A DNA stretch of 51,557 bases. It comes from Mycolicibacterium canariasense. GTDB taxonomy: Bacteria; Actinomycetota; Actinomycetes; Mycobacteriales; Mycobacteriaceae. The stretch spans positions 1 through 51,557 of the forward strand of contig NZ_LQOL01000087.1 of the NCBI RefSeq assembly GCF_002101555.1, read 5' to 3'. A program made the position numbers and the translations under genes. Positions within the stretch are counted from its first letter, which is position 1. Each line of letters starts with the position of its first letter. This document shows positions 1 through 8,057 of the stretch, piece by piece. The notes beneath the pieces were generated by a model, which worked only from the letters and a program-made list of their open reading frames with translations, did no database searches and was not told where the DNA came from.

Positions 1-137
1 CAGTCCTGCGACCCGGCCTGCGCCGCCGCGGCATAGAACTGATTGCCCATCCCATTGACCGTGATATGCCACAGATACAACACCGCCGTCGCCACCAGCA
101 GCGCGGCAAGGACGGCGCGGTCGCGCAGGTTGATCAC
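1..137 (-). CDS. Glycosyltransferase family 39-like membrane protein, N-terminal fragment
   Basis: The gene runs off the left edge; only about 45 N-terminal residues are visible, starting at a GTG. They read as a short cytoplasmic end (INLRDRA), one hydrophobic membrane segment (VLAALLVATAVLYLW) and then the sequence GMGNQFYAAAAQAGSQ. That last stretch matches the first external loop of ArnT/PMT-like glycosyltransferases of actinobacteria, which transfer sugars from polyprenyl-phosphate donors outside the membrane. An in-frame TGA lies three codons upstream of the GTG (a CTG falls between them), which supports this start. The family call rests on this short stretch only, so the acceptor and donor cannot be stated. 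Confidence 0.55.
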   Translation of the reverse strand, partial: MINLRDRAVLAALLVATAVLYLWHITVNGMGNQFYAAAAQAGSQD

Positions 138-203
138 ACCGAACAGTCAGCCATCCCGACCGTGAGCGGACCTGTGGGCCCGTCGTGAACCAGCTGTGCG
201 CGG

Positions 204-1418
204 CTACCCGGCCGCCAGCCTGGTGACGGCCCCCAGCGGGATCGGCAGCCAATCCGGGCGGTAGCGGGCCTCGTAGCCCACCTCGTAAACCGCCTTGTCG
301 AGCTCATACGCCGCCAACACCGCGGCCTGCTCGCGCGGGTCCGCGCCGGTGACGGCGGCATAGCCCGCGCAGAAGGTGGCGCACTGGGCGTCCACCCAGT
401 CCCGCGCACCCCGTGCGGCGTAGTCATAGGACCGGAGCATTCCCGCGATATCGCGCAGGGCAGCGTCCGGGCGCCGGCGCTCGGCCAGCGGCTGCCCGGG
501 CTCGCCCTCGAAATCGATGATCAGCCACGTGGTGGGTGTGCGCAGCACCTGCCCGAGGTGCAGGTCGCCGTGGATGCGCTGCACGGTCGACGGCGTATCG
601 GTGAGCGCGCGGTAGCGCCCCTCGATCCGCGGGATGAACTCGCGCAGCTGCGGCACCGCGGCGGCCGTGGCATGCAGCCGCCGAACCCAGGTGTCGACGG
701 GAAACGGCGCGGCCTCGGTGCCCAGCGTGGCCGCCAGCGCGGCGTGCACGGTGCCGACCGCCTCGCCGAGACTGCGTGACTCGGCCGTGAAATCCGCCCC
801 CTCGCGGGCGGCAGCCAACGCCAGGTCCCAGCCGTCGGTCGAGCCGGCGGCGAAGGTGGTCAGCATGCCGAGTGCGTACGGGTCGGCGCCGGCGACCAAT
901 TCGTAACTGCCCAGCAACGGCGTCACATGCGGGTTACCGCTCAGCGCACGGGTCAGTTCGATATCCGGGTTGATACCGGGGATGACCCGGCGGAACACCT
1001 TGAGAATGGCTTGATCTGCGAACACCACGCTGGTGTTGGATTGTTCGGCGCCGAGCCGGCGGCCCACCCGGTCGGCCGGGAGCTCGGCGCCGGGTTCGCG
1101 GACGAAGGTGACCGGGCCGACCGATGCCGACGACGCGATCAGCTCCAGCAGGACACCGGCCGCGACGGGATCGGCCATCGCGTCGTAGCCGTCGCGTTCA
1201 CCGTCGGATCCGATCCGCGCCGCGCCGTCACCGCTTCCCCATCGCACCGGCACCTGGTACTGCTCGGCGGACCCGTCGGTGTAGCCGGCCGTGAGCAGCG
1301 TCAGATCGAGGTCCGGTGCGAGGGCGACGACGTGCTCGGCCTCGACCGCGCGCAGTTCCCGGCCGCGACCCGAGTACCACCGCTGCCGCGGCAGCCAGGT
1401 GTCGAACGGAAGATTCAC
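204..1418 (-). CDS. mak: Maltokinase-like protein (Mak family)
   Basis: 404 residues. Mak phosphorylates maltose to maltose-1-phosphate, the donor used by GlgE for alpha-glucan synthesis. The N-terminus carries the maltokinase cap-domain signature WLPRQRWYSGRGRE. The C-terminal half has the APH/protein-kinase-like catalytic motifs HGDLHLGQVL (catalytic Asp) and IIDFEGEP (metal-binding Asp). Known mycobacterial Mak proteins are about 450 residues, so this is a short member. In many mycobacteria mak follows or is fused to treS; no treS is visible here, so the link to the TreS-Mak-GlgE route is inference. The GTG start gives the usual Mak N-terminus; a GAGGA sequence lies directly before it, with tight spacing. 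Confidence 0.85.
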   Translation of the reverse strand: MNLPFDTWLPRQRWYSGRGRELRAVEAEHVVALAPDLDLTLLTAGYTDGSAEQYQVPVRWGSGDGAARIGSDGERDGYDAMADPVAAGVLLELIASSASVGPVTFVREPGAELPADRVGRRLGAEQSNTSVVFADQAILKVFRRVIPGINPDIELTRALSGNPHVTPLLGSYELVAGADPYALGMLTTFAAGSTDGWDLALAAAREGADFTAESRSLGEAVGTVHAALAATLGTEAAPFPVDTWVRRLHATAAAVPQLREFIPRIEGRYRALTDTPSTVQRIHGDLHLGQVLRTPTTWLIIDFEGEPGQPLAERRRPDAALRDIAGMLRSYDYAARGARDWVDAQCATFCAGYAAVTGADPREQAAVLAAYELDKAVYEVGYEARYRPDWLPIPLGAVTRLAAG

Positions 1419-1481
1419 TCCTCGTTCGTACCCGACCGCCGTTGTTCGTACACACCCGCCGGTTCTGGGTATGGTGCCGAC

Positions 1482-2327
1482 GTGGCTGACGCTGACCTAT
1501 CCCCCGTCGCTTCGCTCGCCCCCGGCTCTACCCTGCGTGACCACGGCGACCCAGGCGATGCCCCGACCATCCCGCCGGCGCTGATACCCGTCGTCAACGC
1601 CAGCAGGCCGTCGGCGGCCGAGGAGGCCCGCACCATCGCCGCGTCCACCAACGCGGGCACGCTGGCCACCCTGACCGCCGAGGGTGACCCGTGGGCATCC
1701 TTCGTCACCTACGGGTTGGTCGGCGGCGCGCCGGTGCTGTGCGTGTCCAACCTCGCCGAGCATGGCCGCAACCTGGCCGGCGACCAGCGCGCCAGCATCG
1801 CGATCGTGGCGCCCGATCGGCCGGAGGATCCGCTGGCGTCGGGACGGATCACCCTGGCCGGGGTGGTCACCCGACCCACCGGCACCGAACTGGCGGCCGC
1901 CCGGCAGGCGCACCTGGACGCCGTGCCCGCGGCGAAGTACTACATCGACTACAGCGATTTCACGCTGTGGGTGCTTCAGGTGCGGCGGGTGCGTTGGGTC
2001 GGCGGTTACGGTCGGATGGATTCCACCAGCGCAGCGGACTACGCCGCGGCCCAACCCGATCCGGTGTCCCCGCACGCGGCCGGCGCCGTCGCGCACCTCA
2101 ACGCCGACCATGCCGACGCGCTGACGGCCATCGCCCAGGCCCTCGGCGGTTACCCCGACGCCACCGCCGCCACCTGCACCGGCGCCGACCGTTACGGCCT
2201 CGACCTTCGGGTGCTCACTCCCCGCGGGATGGCCTACACCCGGGCCGGTTATCCCGAGCCGATCAATGCCATCGGCGAATTGCGTGCGGCGGCAGTGGAA
2301 CTCACCCGCAGCGCCCGGCAGGGCTGA
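1482..2327 (+). CDS. HugZ-like PPOX/DUF2470 domain protein
   Basis: 281 residues from the GTG at 1482. Residues ~30-165 form a split-barrel flavin-binding domain of the pyridoxamine-5'-phosphate-oxidase fold (SNAGTLATL-like strand, then VTYGLVGGAPVLCVSNLAEH). Residues ~190-275 form a DUF2470 domain with the motif HLNADHADAL. This two-domain layout is that of HugZ-type proteins, some of which bind and degrade heme; other relatives have no known reaction. The frame stays open for about 180 codons upstream, but that part is antisense to mak and has no family similarity. The chosen GTG gives a short polar leader before the barrel; a TATGGT box lies 6 nt upstream. Confidence 0.72.
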   Translation: MADADLSPVASLAPGSTLRDHGDPGDAPTIPPALIPVVNASRPSAAEEARTIAASTNAGTLATLTAEGDPWASFVTYGLVGGAPVLCVSNLAEHGRNLAGDQRASIAIVAPDRPEDPLASGRITLAGVVTRPTGTELAAARQAHLDAVPAAKYYIDYSDFTLWVLQVRRVRWVGGYGRMDSTSAADYAAAQPDPVSPHAAGAVAHLNADHADALTAIAQALGGYPDATAATCTGADRYGLDLRVLTPRGMAYTRAGYPEPINAIGELRAAAVELTRSARQG

Positions 2328-2347
2328 TCGGCCTGATCAGGGTGCAA

Positions 2348-2353
2348 TACGAT
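2348..2353 (+). promoter_or_regulatory. -10 box of a leaderless promoter
   Basis: TACGAT fits the mycobacterial TANNNT -10 consensus and sits 6 nt before the ATG at 2360, so the transcript would start at or next to the start codon. No clear ribosome-binding site precedes this ATG, which agrees with leaderless translation. Confidence 0.5.
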
Positions 2354-2359
2354 TCGGGT

Positions 2360-2926
2360 ATGCAGCGACCGGACACCTGGCAGGCAGCCTTCGAGCTGAT
2401 CCGCACCCGCGCCCACGAGCGCCGCGAAGAGCCGTTCCGGCTGGTGAGCGGGCAGCTGAGCCACGACTACATCGACGGCAAATACGCCATCGACAACGGC
2501 GAGCGGCTCACCACCGTCAGTCGCGCGGTGGCCGACCTGGCCGCACTCAACGGGATCGAGTTCGACGCCGTCGGCGGCCTGACCATGGGCGCTGATCCGC
2601 TGGCGCACGGCATCGCGATGGTGACCGGCAAGGCCTGGTTCTCGGTGCGCAAGGAGCAGAAGCAGCGCGGCCGCGAGCAGTGGATCGAGGGCACCCGACT
2701 CTCACCCGGGGACCGGGTGCTGTTGGTCGATGACGTGATCAGCACCGGCGGCTCCACCAAGAAGGCGTACGACCGGGTGCTGGAGGCCGGCGTCACGGTG
2801 ACCGGCGTGATCCCGATGGTGGACCGCGGTGACGTGGCGGCCGAAATGTTCGGCGGCCTCGGGGTGCCGTTCGTGGCGCTGGTCACCTACCAGGATCTGG
2901 GCATCGACCCGGTGTTGGCGGTCTAG
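2360..2926 (+). CDS. Orotate phosphoribosyltransferase-like protein
   Basis: 188 residues. It has the type I phosphoribosyltransferase PRPP-binding motif RVLLVDDVISTGGST near residue 121 and the OPRT-type loop with FSVRKEQKQRG. OPRTases join orotate to PRPP in pyrimidine synthesis. The substrate is uncertain because a second and quite different OPRT-like gene lies at 33411 in the same window. No other pyr gene is adjacent. The stop codon overlaps that of eccD1 on the other strand: the four bases CTAG at 2923-2926 encode TAG in both directions. Confidence 0.75.
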   Translation: MQRPDTWQAAFELIRTRAHERREEPFRLVSGQLSHDYIDGKYAIDNGERLTTVSRAVADLAALNGIEFDAVGGLTMGADPLAHGIAMVTGKAWFSVRKEQKQRGREQWIEGTRLSPGDRVLLVDDVISTGGSTKKAYDRVLEAGVTVTGVIPMVDRGDVAAEMFGGLGVPFVALVTYQDLGIDPVLAV

Positions 2927-4467
2927 AAGCGCAGATTGCGCAGCAGGTCGTACACGCCCGCGATCCACAGCAACAGCGGGATCACCGCGGCGATCGCGGC
3001 ACCGTCGAGCAGCTCCAGGATGCGTTTGGTGACCGGCGAGACGCGGTGCACGTTGTCGGTGGCGCCGATGATGATCAGGGCGACCGCGGCGACCGCCACG
3101 TAGATGGCGAGCGCCAGCCACGCCGAATGCGGGTCCCACAGGCACAGCCGGATCATCACACCCGTCGGTACCACCACCGCGACCGCCAACAACGCCCAGG
3201 CACACCATCGTTCGGCGTACAGCCGGGACCGGAACCCGCTCACCGCGGCCACCAGGCCGGCCACGATCAGGCTGTGGATGAAGAAATGGCCCTGCTGCAC
3301 CACCGCGATGGCACCGGCCGCCAAGACCACCGCACCGGCGGTGAGGAAGCCGTTGAGCAGTTGCTTGGACAGGTGGCTGCGCTCACTGAGCCGGGCCGCC
3401 GATTCGGGGACCGACGCGATGATCGCCTGCCAGGTCGGACTCTCCTCGTCGGCGGCGTCCGGGCTGGACACCGGGTCCAGCAACTCGTCGTTGGCCACCG
3501 TCTCGCCCGGCGCCGGGATGGGCGGCAGCGCGATCCGGGCCACGGCGACGGTCATCTTGGCCGCGTTGGTGACCACGATGAGCCCGAAGGCGATGGCGCC
3601 GGCGGGAACCCATTCCTGCGCGCCGTATCCGTAGGCGATGGCCGCCGCGGTCAGCGCGGTCGAACCCACCGCGAGGAAGGATGCCAGTTCGGCACGCCGG
3701 CGCGGACCGCCCCGGGTGGCCAACGCGTACAGCAGGACCACGCCGGCGGCGCCGGCGATCTGCGGCGCCCCGAGCCCATCGGCATCCCTGGGCAGCGGCA
3801 CCGCCAGCGCGACCGCGCCCGCCAGCGCGGGCAGGGCCGCCACCAGCAGACTTTCGGCCGTGTCGAGGTTGCCGAAGCGGTTCTTCGACAGCAGGCTTCC
3901 GCCGAGCAGGCCCAACCCGAGCACGCCCAACGCCACCGACCACCACCAGCCGTGCCCGGATTGCGTCCACGCCACCAGTACCGTGATGACGACGACGGTC
4001 GAGACGACCGGAAGCGCAAGGCCGACAAAGCGATTGAGGGCGGTGCGGTCGAACACCGGTGACTCGTCGAGCACCGCGATGGCGTCGATGACGTCCTCGA
4101 CCAGCGGCCGGTAGCGCTCGGTCCGGCTGACCGACACCAACGTCAGCAGCGATCCGTCCACCACACCCGCGTCATCGAGCGATTCGGTTCCCTTCAGCGG
4201 CGGGGCGCCCGGGCGCGCGAACGCCCATTCGCCCTGCGTCTTGAAGTCGAATCCGGCCAGCACGTCGGCGGGGGTGTCGTCGAGCAGGTCGGCGAGCACC
4301 GCGACGGTTTCGTCGATGTACGTCTCGATCGGGGCGGCGGCCGGCAGCACCAGGTCCGTCATCCGCCGCCCGGTCAGGATGGTGACGCGGGTGGTCGACG
4401 GACGACCCGGCGTCACACTCGACGATGCGGACGCGGGCGCAGCGGGGCCGGCTGACGTGGCGGTCAA
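2923..4467 (-). CDS. eccD1: ESX-1 type VII secretion integral membrane protein EccD1
   Basis: 514 residues, the normal length. EccD forms the membrane channel vestibule of the ESX complex together with EccB, EccC and EccE. Residues ~30-110 are the ubiquitin-like cytoplasmic domain, beginning STTRVTILTGRRMTDLVLPA, followed by about eleven hydrophobic helices to the C-terminus YDLLRNLRF. The wording is close to EccD1 of M. tuberculosis (Rv3877) from memory, including VSRTERYRPLVEDVIDAIAV and GFRSRLYAERWCAWALL, so it belongs to ESX-1 and not to ESX-2 to ESX-5. The TTG start overlaps the stop of the upstream espI part. EccB1, EccC1, EccE1 and MycP1 are not in the window, so the protein has no local partners. 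Confidence 0.93.
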   Translation of the reverse strand: MTATSAGPAAPASASSSVTPGRPSTTRVTILTGRRMTDLVLPAAAPIETYIDETVAVLADLLDDTPADVLAGFDFKTQGEWAFARPGAPPLKGTESLDDAGVVDGSLLTLVSVSRTERYRPLVEDVIDAIAVLDESPVFDRTALNRFVGLALPVVSTVVVITVLVAWTQSGHGWWWSVALGVLGLGLLGGSLLSKNRFGNLDTAESLLVAALPALAGAVALAVPLPRDADGLGAPQIAGAAGVVLLYALATRGGPRRRAELASFLAVGSTALTAAAIAYGYGAQEWVPAGAIAFGLIVVTNAAKMTVAVARIALPPIPAPGETVANDELLDPVSSPDAADEESPTWQAIIASVPESAARLSERSHLSKQLLNGFLTAGAVVLAAGAIAVVQQGHFFIHSLIVAGLVAAVSGFRSRLYAERWCAWALLAVAVVVPTGVMIRLCLWDPHSAWLALAIYVAVAAVALIIIGATDNVHRVSPVTKRILELLDGAAIAAVIPLLLWIAGVYDLLRNLRF

Positions 4468-6185
4468 CGACGTTCGAGGCGGTCGAAGTCGTCGGACAGC
4501 GCGGCGGCAAGTTCGAGGACCCGGCGCTGGAACTCCTTGCCGAGCAGCTCCAGTTGGATCTCGGTGCCGGCGGCGATGTGCTTGTCCCACGGCAGGACCA
4601 CCACCCGCCCGGGCGCGACGTGCCGTTCGAACTGCTGCACCAAGTCTTCGACGTCGATATTGGTCTTGCCCGGTGTCACGTGATTGATGACCACACAGGA
4701 CCGGCCGAGCAGATCCTGGTAGCCATTTTGCCGAAGCCAGTCCATGGTGACGGCGGCTTGGCGGGCACCGTCGATGGAGGCGCTCGCGACGATCACCAGG
4801 CCGGAAACCGTGGACAGCACGGCACGCGAGGCCGGCTGGAACAGGCCGGCACCGCAGTCGGCCAGCACCAGGTTGTAGTAGCGCGAGACGATGCCGACCG
4901 CGCCCTGCCAATCCTCGTCGTTGAATTCACGCCGGGCGGCGCTGTACTCCTCCGACGACAGCACCTCGAGGTTCGCGCCGTTCATGCTGGTATAGGCGCG
5001 GATGTCGTTGTAACGCGCCAACTCCTTGTCGGACAACAGGTCCGAGATCGTCGCCGCCGACTGTCGGCCGGCCCGGTCGGCGAGGTTACCGCCGTCGGGG
5101 TCCGCGTCGATCGCGAGAATCCGGTCACCGCGCACCCGGCTGAGCGACGAACCGAGTGCCACCGTCACGGCGGTCTTGCCGACGCCGCCCTTGAGCCCGA
5201 ACACACCGATCTGGTAGGAGTCCCTGGCATTGCGGCGGATTCGCGCATGCAGGTCCATCTCGTAGACCTCGTCGGGCGACAGCCCGAGGTTGATCCGGGT
5301 GCACAGGTACAACCAGTGCCGCCAGCCGCGCTGGGACGGCATCTTGACCGCGGTGCGCACCCCCACGTGCGACAGTGCGTCGATGGCGCGGTGATTGCCC
5401 ATGGTGGCGGCCGAGGTCGGCGCCGGCTGGGCCGGGATGGGTTGACTCTGCGACCACACCGGTTCGGGTGTCTCGGCGAAATGCTGACTGGGCGCCGGGG
5501 CGGCGGCCCGCGGCGGCGGAGCCGGAGCCGGCCGCTGCTGCTCGTGCCGGGCGCCGGCGGCCTGGGCGGGCGGCGGCGTGCGCAGCATGCCGTTCTGGGC
5601 CCGCTGCGGGCCGGAGTGCTGCGCCGGCCGCATCTGCTGGGTGATCTCCGCCTCGCGCGGGGCCGGCACACCCGACGTCTGGGTCTGCGTGGGTGCGATC
5701 GGCATCGAGGGCGGGGTGACCTCTGTCGACCTGGGCGCAGACGCGTGGATCGGCATCGGCGGGGCGGCGGCCGGAGCCGTACCCTCGGTGTCGCTGCTGG
5801 CCTCACCGTCGGCGGGGCCGGCGGAATGGAAGAGCTTGCGACACACCACGAATCGCACCATCTTCTCACCGACGTCGCGTCGCCACCACCGGCCCTCCAG
5901 CGTGCGATCGGGGCGTGCCAGGGTGTCGGTCATCGCGGCCACCTCCGGGTGCGGGGCGCCGAACACGTCGAGGATGCCCTGCGCGGTGAGGTCGCGCGCG
6001 ACCTGCTCCCACACGACGTCGCGCAGCTCCGGCTGCGGAATGTTCGGCCGGATGCCGAGCGCGATCGGGAAATCCACCAGATTGAGCCGGTCGGCGATCA
6101 CCAGCATGCCGTCGATGGTGACCTCGACGGCGACGACATCGTCGTAATGGGTGGGTTCACCGTGCAGTGGGTACGAGCCGGTCAT
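4464..6185 (-). CDS. Chimeric EspG1 (N-terminal half) - EspI protein
   Basis: 573 residues in one open frame. Residues 1-116 are the N-terminal part of EspG1, the cytosolic chaperone that binds PE/PPE pairs (VVAVEVTIDGMLVIADRL, GRWWRRDV, MVRFVVCR). From residue 117 (KLFHS) it is EspI: a Pro/Ala-rich linker with PPMPI-type motifs to ~285, then a MinD/ParA-like ATPase domain with SQRGWRHW, the P-loop GLKGGVGKTA and the Walker B region VLADCGAG. Normal EspG1 has about 280 residues and its C-terminal half is missing here; EspI lacks only its first few residues. In other mycobacteria the two genes flank the ESX-1 core. The ATG start overlaps the espF stop by one base. An EspG1 half-domain is unlikely to bind PE/PPE; the EspI ATPase may still work. 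Confidence 0.88.
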   Translation of the reverse strand: MTGSYPLHGEPTHYDDVVAVEVTIDGMLVIADRLNLVDFPIALGIRPNIPQPELRDVVWEQVARDLTAQGILDVFGAPHPEVAAMTDTLARPDRTLEGRWWRRDVGEKMVRFVVCRKLFHSAGPADGEASSDTEGTAPAAAPPMPIHASAPRSTEVTPPSMPIAPTQTQTSGVPAPREAEITQQMRPAQHSGPQRAQNGMLRTPPPAQAAGARHEQQRPAPAPPPRAAAPAPSQHFAETPEPVWSQSQPIPAQPAPTSAATMGNHRAIDALSHVGVRTAVKMPSQRGWRHWLYLCTRINLGLSPDEVYEMDLHARIRRNARDSYQIGVFGLKGGVGKTAVTVALGSSLSRVRGDRILAIDADPDGGNLADRAGRQSAATISDLLSDKELARYNDIRAYTSMNGANLEVLSSEEYSAARREFNDEDWQGAVGIVSRYYNLVLADCGAGLFQPASRAVLSTVSGLVIVASASIDGARQAAVTMDWLRQNGYQDLLGRSCVVINHVTPGKTNIDVEDLVQQFERHVAPGRVVVLPWDKHIAAGTEIQLELLGKEFQRRVLELAAALSDDFDRLERR

Positions 6186-6505
6186 CACTGCACCCCCGGC
6201 AACTGCTGCTCCAGGAAATCGGCCGCGGCCCGGTCGGTGTGGTCGTACCGGGCGGCGGAATCGCGGAGCCGCTCGCTCATGCCTTGCGAGACCACCGCCA
6301 TCCGCAGGCCGGCTTCGGCCCGGGCGGCCTTCACGGCCACCAGTGCGCCCACGGTCGCCGACGCGGCGGGGCCGTGGGTGACGTCCACCGCGGCCGGCGT
6401 CGGCTCGGGCAGCGCGGTGGCCGTGGTGAGCCGATGGCCGGCCAGCTGCTGGGCGGCTGCCAGCGCGTGCAGCCGCGCACTCACGACGTGCAGATCGTCG
6501 GACAC
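6185..6505 (-). CDS. espF: ESX-1 secretion-associated protein EspF (EspC family)
   Basis: 106 residues, close to EspF of M. tuberculosis (about 103). The fold is the small alpha-helical EspC/DUF2580 type: an N-terminal helix LHVVSARLHALAAAQQL, then the conserved VTHGPAAS segment, then a C-terminal helical end. Members of the family are secreted together with EspA/EspE-type partners. The GTG start has a purine-rich ribosome-binding site (GGGGAGG) upstream. It lies 6 bases after espE and overlaps the chimeric espG-espI gene by one base, so all four ESX-1 genes look like one operon. Confidence 0.85.
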   Translation of the reverse strand: MSDDLHVVSARLHALAAAQQLAGHRLTTATALPEPTPAAVDVTHGPAASATVGALVAVKAARAEAGLRMAVVSQGMSERLRDSAARYDHTDRAAADFLEQQLPGVQ

Positions 6506-6511
6506 GTTCCC

Positions 6512-7714
6512 CTACCTCCCCGTGGCAGATGGTCGCGCGGCAGCCTCCGGTACGCGCGTATCGCCTGCGTTCACCGTAGCGGTGCCGGAGCCCCCGGTAC
6601 CACCGTCTTCCGCAGCCGGCTTCGTCAGCTGCTCGGGCACCGCGGCGTCGGGGCCCGCCGGTTCGGTCGGATCGCCCTCGTCATCGCCGGCCGCATCGGG
6701 TTCCTGGCGTGCGGCGGCGCCCTGCACGGCGGCTTGGACGACCGCCGCCACCGCCCCGCCGGCCGGGGCCGCCAGGGCGGTCAGCGGCGTGGTCAACGCG
6801 GCCGCCAGTGCCGGCCCCACCCCGGCGACACCGACCAGGCCCGCCAGTCCGGCCGCCGGATTCGGCTGATCCTGCACCTGCGCGGTCGCTCCGGCGGCCC
6901 GGGCGTCTTCGGCCGCTTCCGGGCCTTCGGGGGCCGGCGGGCCTCCGGCGCCGTCCGCGCCCGACCCGCCGGCCGGTCGCATCCGTGCCGGCGCACCGAG
7001 CTTGCCGCCCATGCCACCGAAGCCGGCCTCCCCGAGCACCGGGTTTTCGTGGTCCGGTCCGACCGATTCGGGCGGACCCCCGTATTCGGTACCGGGCAAC
7101 TGCGCGGTGGCGGCGATGGCCTGATAACGGTCCACCAGGTCACGCAGCCGCATCGCGTTCACCGCGGCCTCCGTACGCATGTTCTTCAGCTCGCACTCGG
7201 CGGACTCCAGGGCCGTCTGGACCGCCGCGGATTCGACCACGATCTTGGCCGCCTCCCCGTACCGCGGCACCAACCCCAGCCATTGGGTGTACTGCGACAG
7301 CTCACCCAGCCAGTCGCAGAGCTCGTCGATCTTCTCGCGGTGATACGTCACCTGATACGCCTCACCGGCCAGCACCCGGTGCACCTCGTGATCGGCGTCG
7401 GCGATGGACTCCGTGCGCCCGCGTTGATCGAGATTCTGCCGCGTGTAGGCGTCCGAACCCGCTCCGGTCCAGTCGCCCGCCGGCATCGCCGACCCCAGCA
7501 CCGTGTCGACGGCTCGGAACTGCTTGCCGGCCATACCGAACGCCTCCCCGTCGTCCGGGGTTCCCTCGCCGAGGGTCTGGCGCATGCGGGCGAGTAACCG
7601 TTGGCCGGCGACGAGGATGGTCGAGCCGGCCGCATCGAGCACGAACTCGCCGATGTCCCCGGCCCGCGACGGGGCCGTCGTCGGCGGGCCGGGTGGCGCG
7701 GGTCGCTTGCTCAC
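6512..7714 (-). CDS. espE: ESX-1 secreted substrate EspE (EspA/EspE family)
   Basis: 400 residues from the GTG at 7714, about the length of EspE (Rv3864, ~402). The N-terminal half is the helical EspA/EspE domain: ILVAGQRLLARMRQTLGEG, FGMAGKQFRAVD, the WxG-like turn GDWTGAGSDAY, and a long helical hairpin. The C-terminal half is low-complexity Ala/Gly/Pro sequence with acidic patches. EspE is co-secreted with EspF through ESX-1 and affects sliding and conjugation in M. smegmatis. The frame could start at an ATG at 7732, but a GGGGGG run 7 nt before the GTG makes 7714 more likely. It is the first gene of the ESX-1 remnant operon. Confidence 0.85.
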   Translation of the reverse strand: MSKRPAPPGPPTTAPSRAGDIGEFVLDAAGSTILVAGQRLLARMRQTLGEGTPDDGEAFGMAGKQFRAVDTVLGSAMPAGDWTGAGSDAYTRQNLDQRGRTESIADADHEVHRVLAGEAYQVTYHREKIDELCDWLGELSQYTQWLGLVPRYGEAAKIVVESAAVQTALESAECELKNMRTEAAVNAMRLRDLVDRYQAIAATAQLPGTEYGGPPESVGPDHENPVLGEAGFGGMGGKLGAPARMRPAGGSGADGAGGPPAPEGPEAAEDARAAGATAQVQDQPNPAAGLAGLVGVAGVGPALAAALTTPLTALAAPAGGAVAAVVQAAVQGAAARQEPDAAGDDEGDPTEPAGPDAAVPEQLTKPAAEDGGTGGSGTATVNAGDTRVPEAAARPSATGR

Positions 7715-8057
7715 CGTGCACCCCCCGGCCATCCGGCACGCCCGAATCTCACTTTGCCAACCCCATTCCGGTCCACCTCGATTCGGTGGCTGACCCTGCC
7801 ACCGAAATCGACCCTAACAGCGCCGTCGCACCCTCGAGCGCACCAATTTCGGGGGCCGGCACACCGCGTTCCTGCAGTACAGGGTGCCTTTGCGGTCCGT
7901 CCGTCGCGCATGCACCGATAGCCCCGCCGGTATCGCGGCCCCCTTGTAGGTCGCCACCGACCGCCGGTGGGTAGTTTGCTGGCGGTGTGCGGACACCCGG
8001 CCCGCCGACGCCCGTGGTTGATACTGGTGCGGAAGACAGCTCGGGAGGAGGACCGCG
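7715..8057. promoter_or_regulatory. Divergent intergenic region between espE and the Rv3860-like gene, with inverted repeats
   Basis: No gene is seen in these 343 bases. There is a perfect 9-bp inverted repeat, TTCGGTGGC (7782-7790) and GCCACCGAA (7798-7806), separated by 7 bases, about 70-90 bases upstream of espE. A second, CCACCG/CGGTGG, lies at 7954-7970. In M. tuberculosis this region upstream of espE carries regulator sites, so these repeats are candidate operators or a 5' leader hairpin. A GGAGGAGGA ribosome-binding site precedes the GTG at 8058. Confidence 0.4.

Noticed and set aside
927..1481. Long N-terminal extension of the HugZ-like gene
   Set aside because: The frame is open but lies antisense to mak and has Arg/Pro-rich, low-information sequence; the recognisable fold begins after 1482.
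3046..4062. 338-codon frame on the plus strand within eccD1
   Set aside because: Antisense to a clear EccD1; composition rich in Arg, Gln, Gly and His, typical of high-GC shadows.
4425..6869. 814-codon frame on the plus strand
   Set aside because: Lies across espI, espF and espE in antisense; no domain motif.
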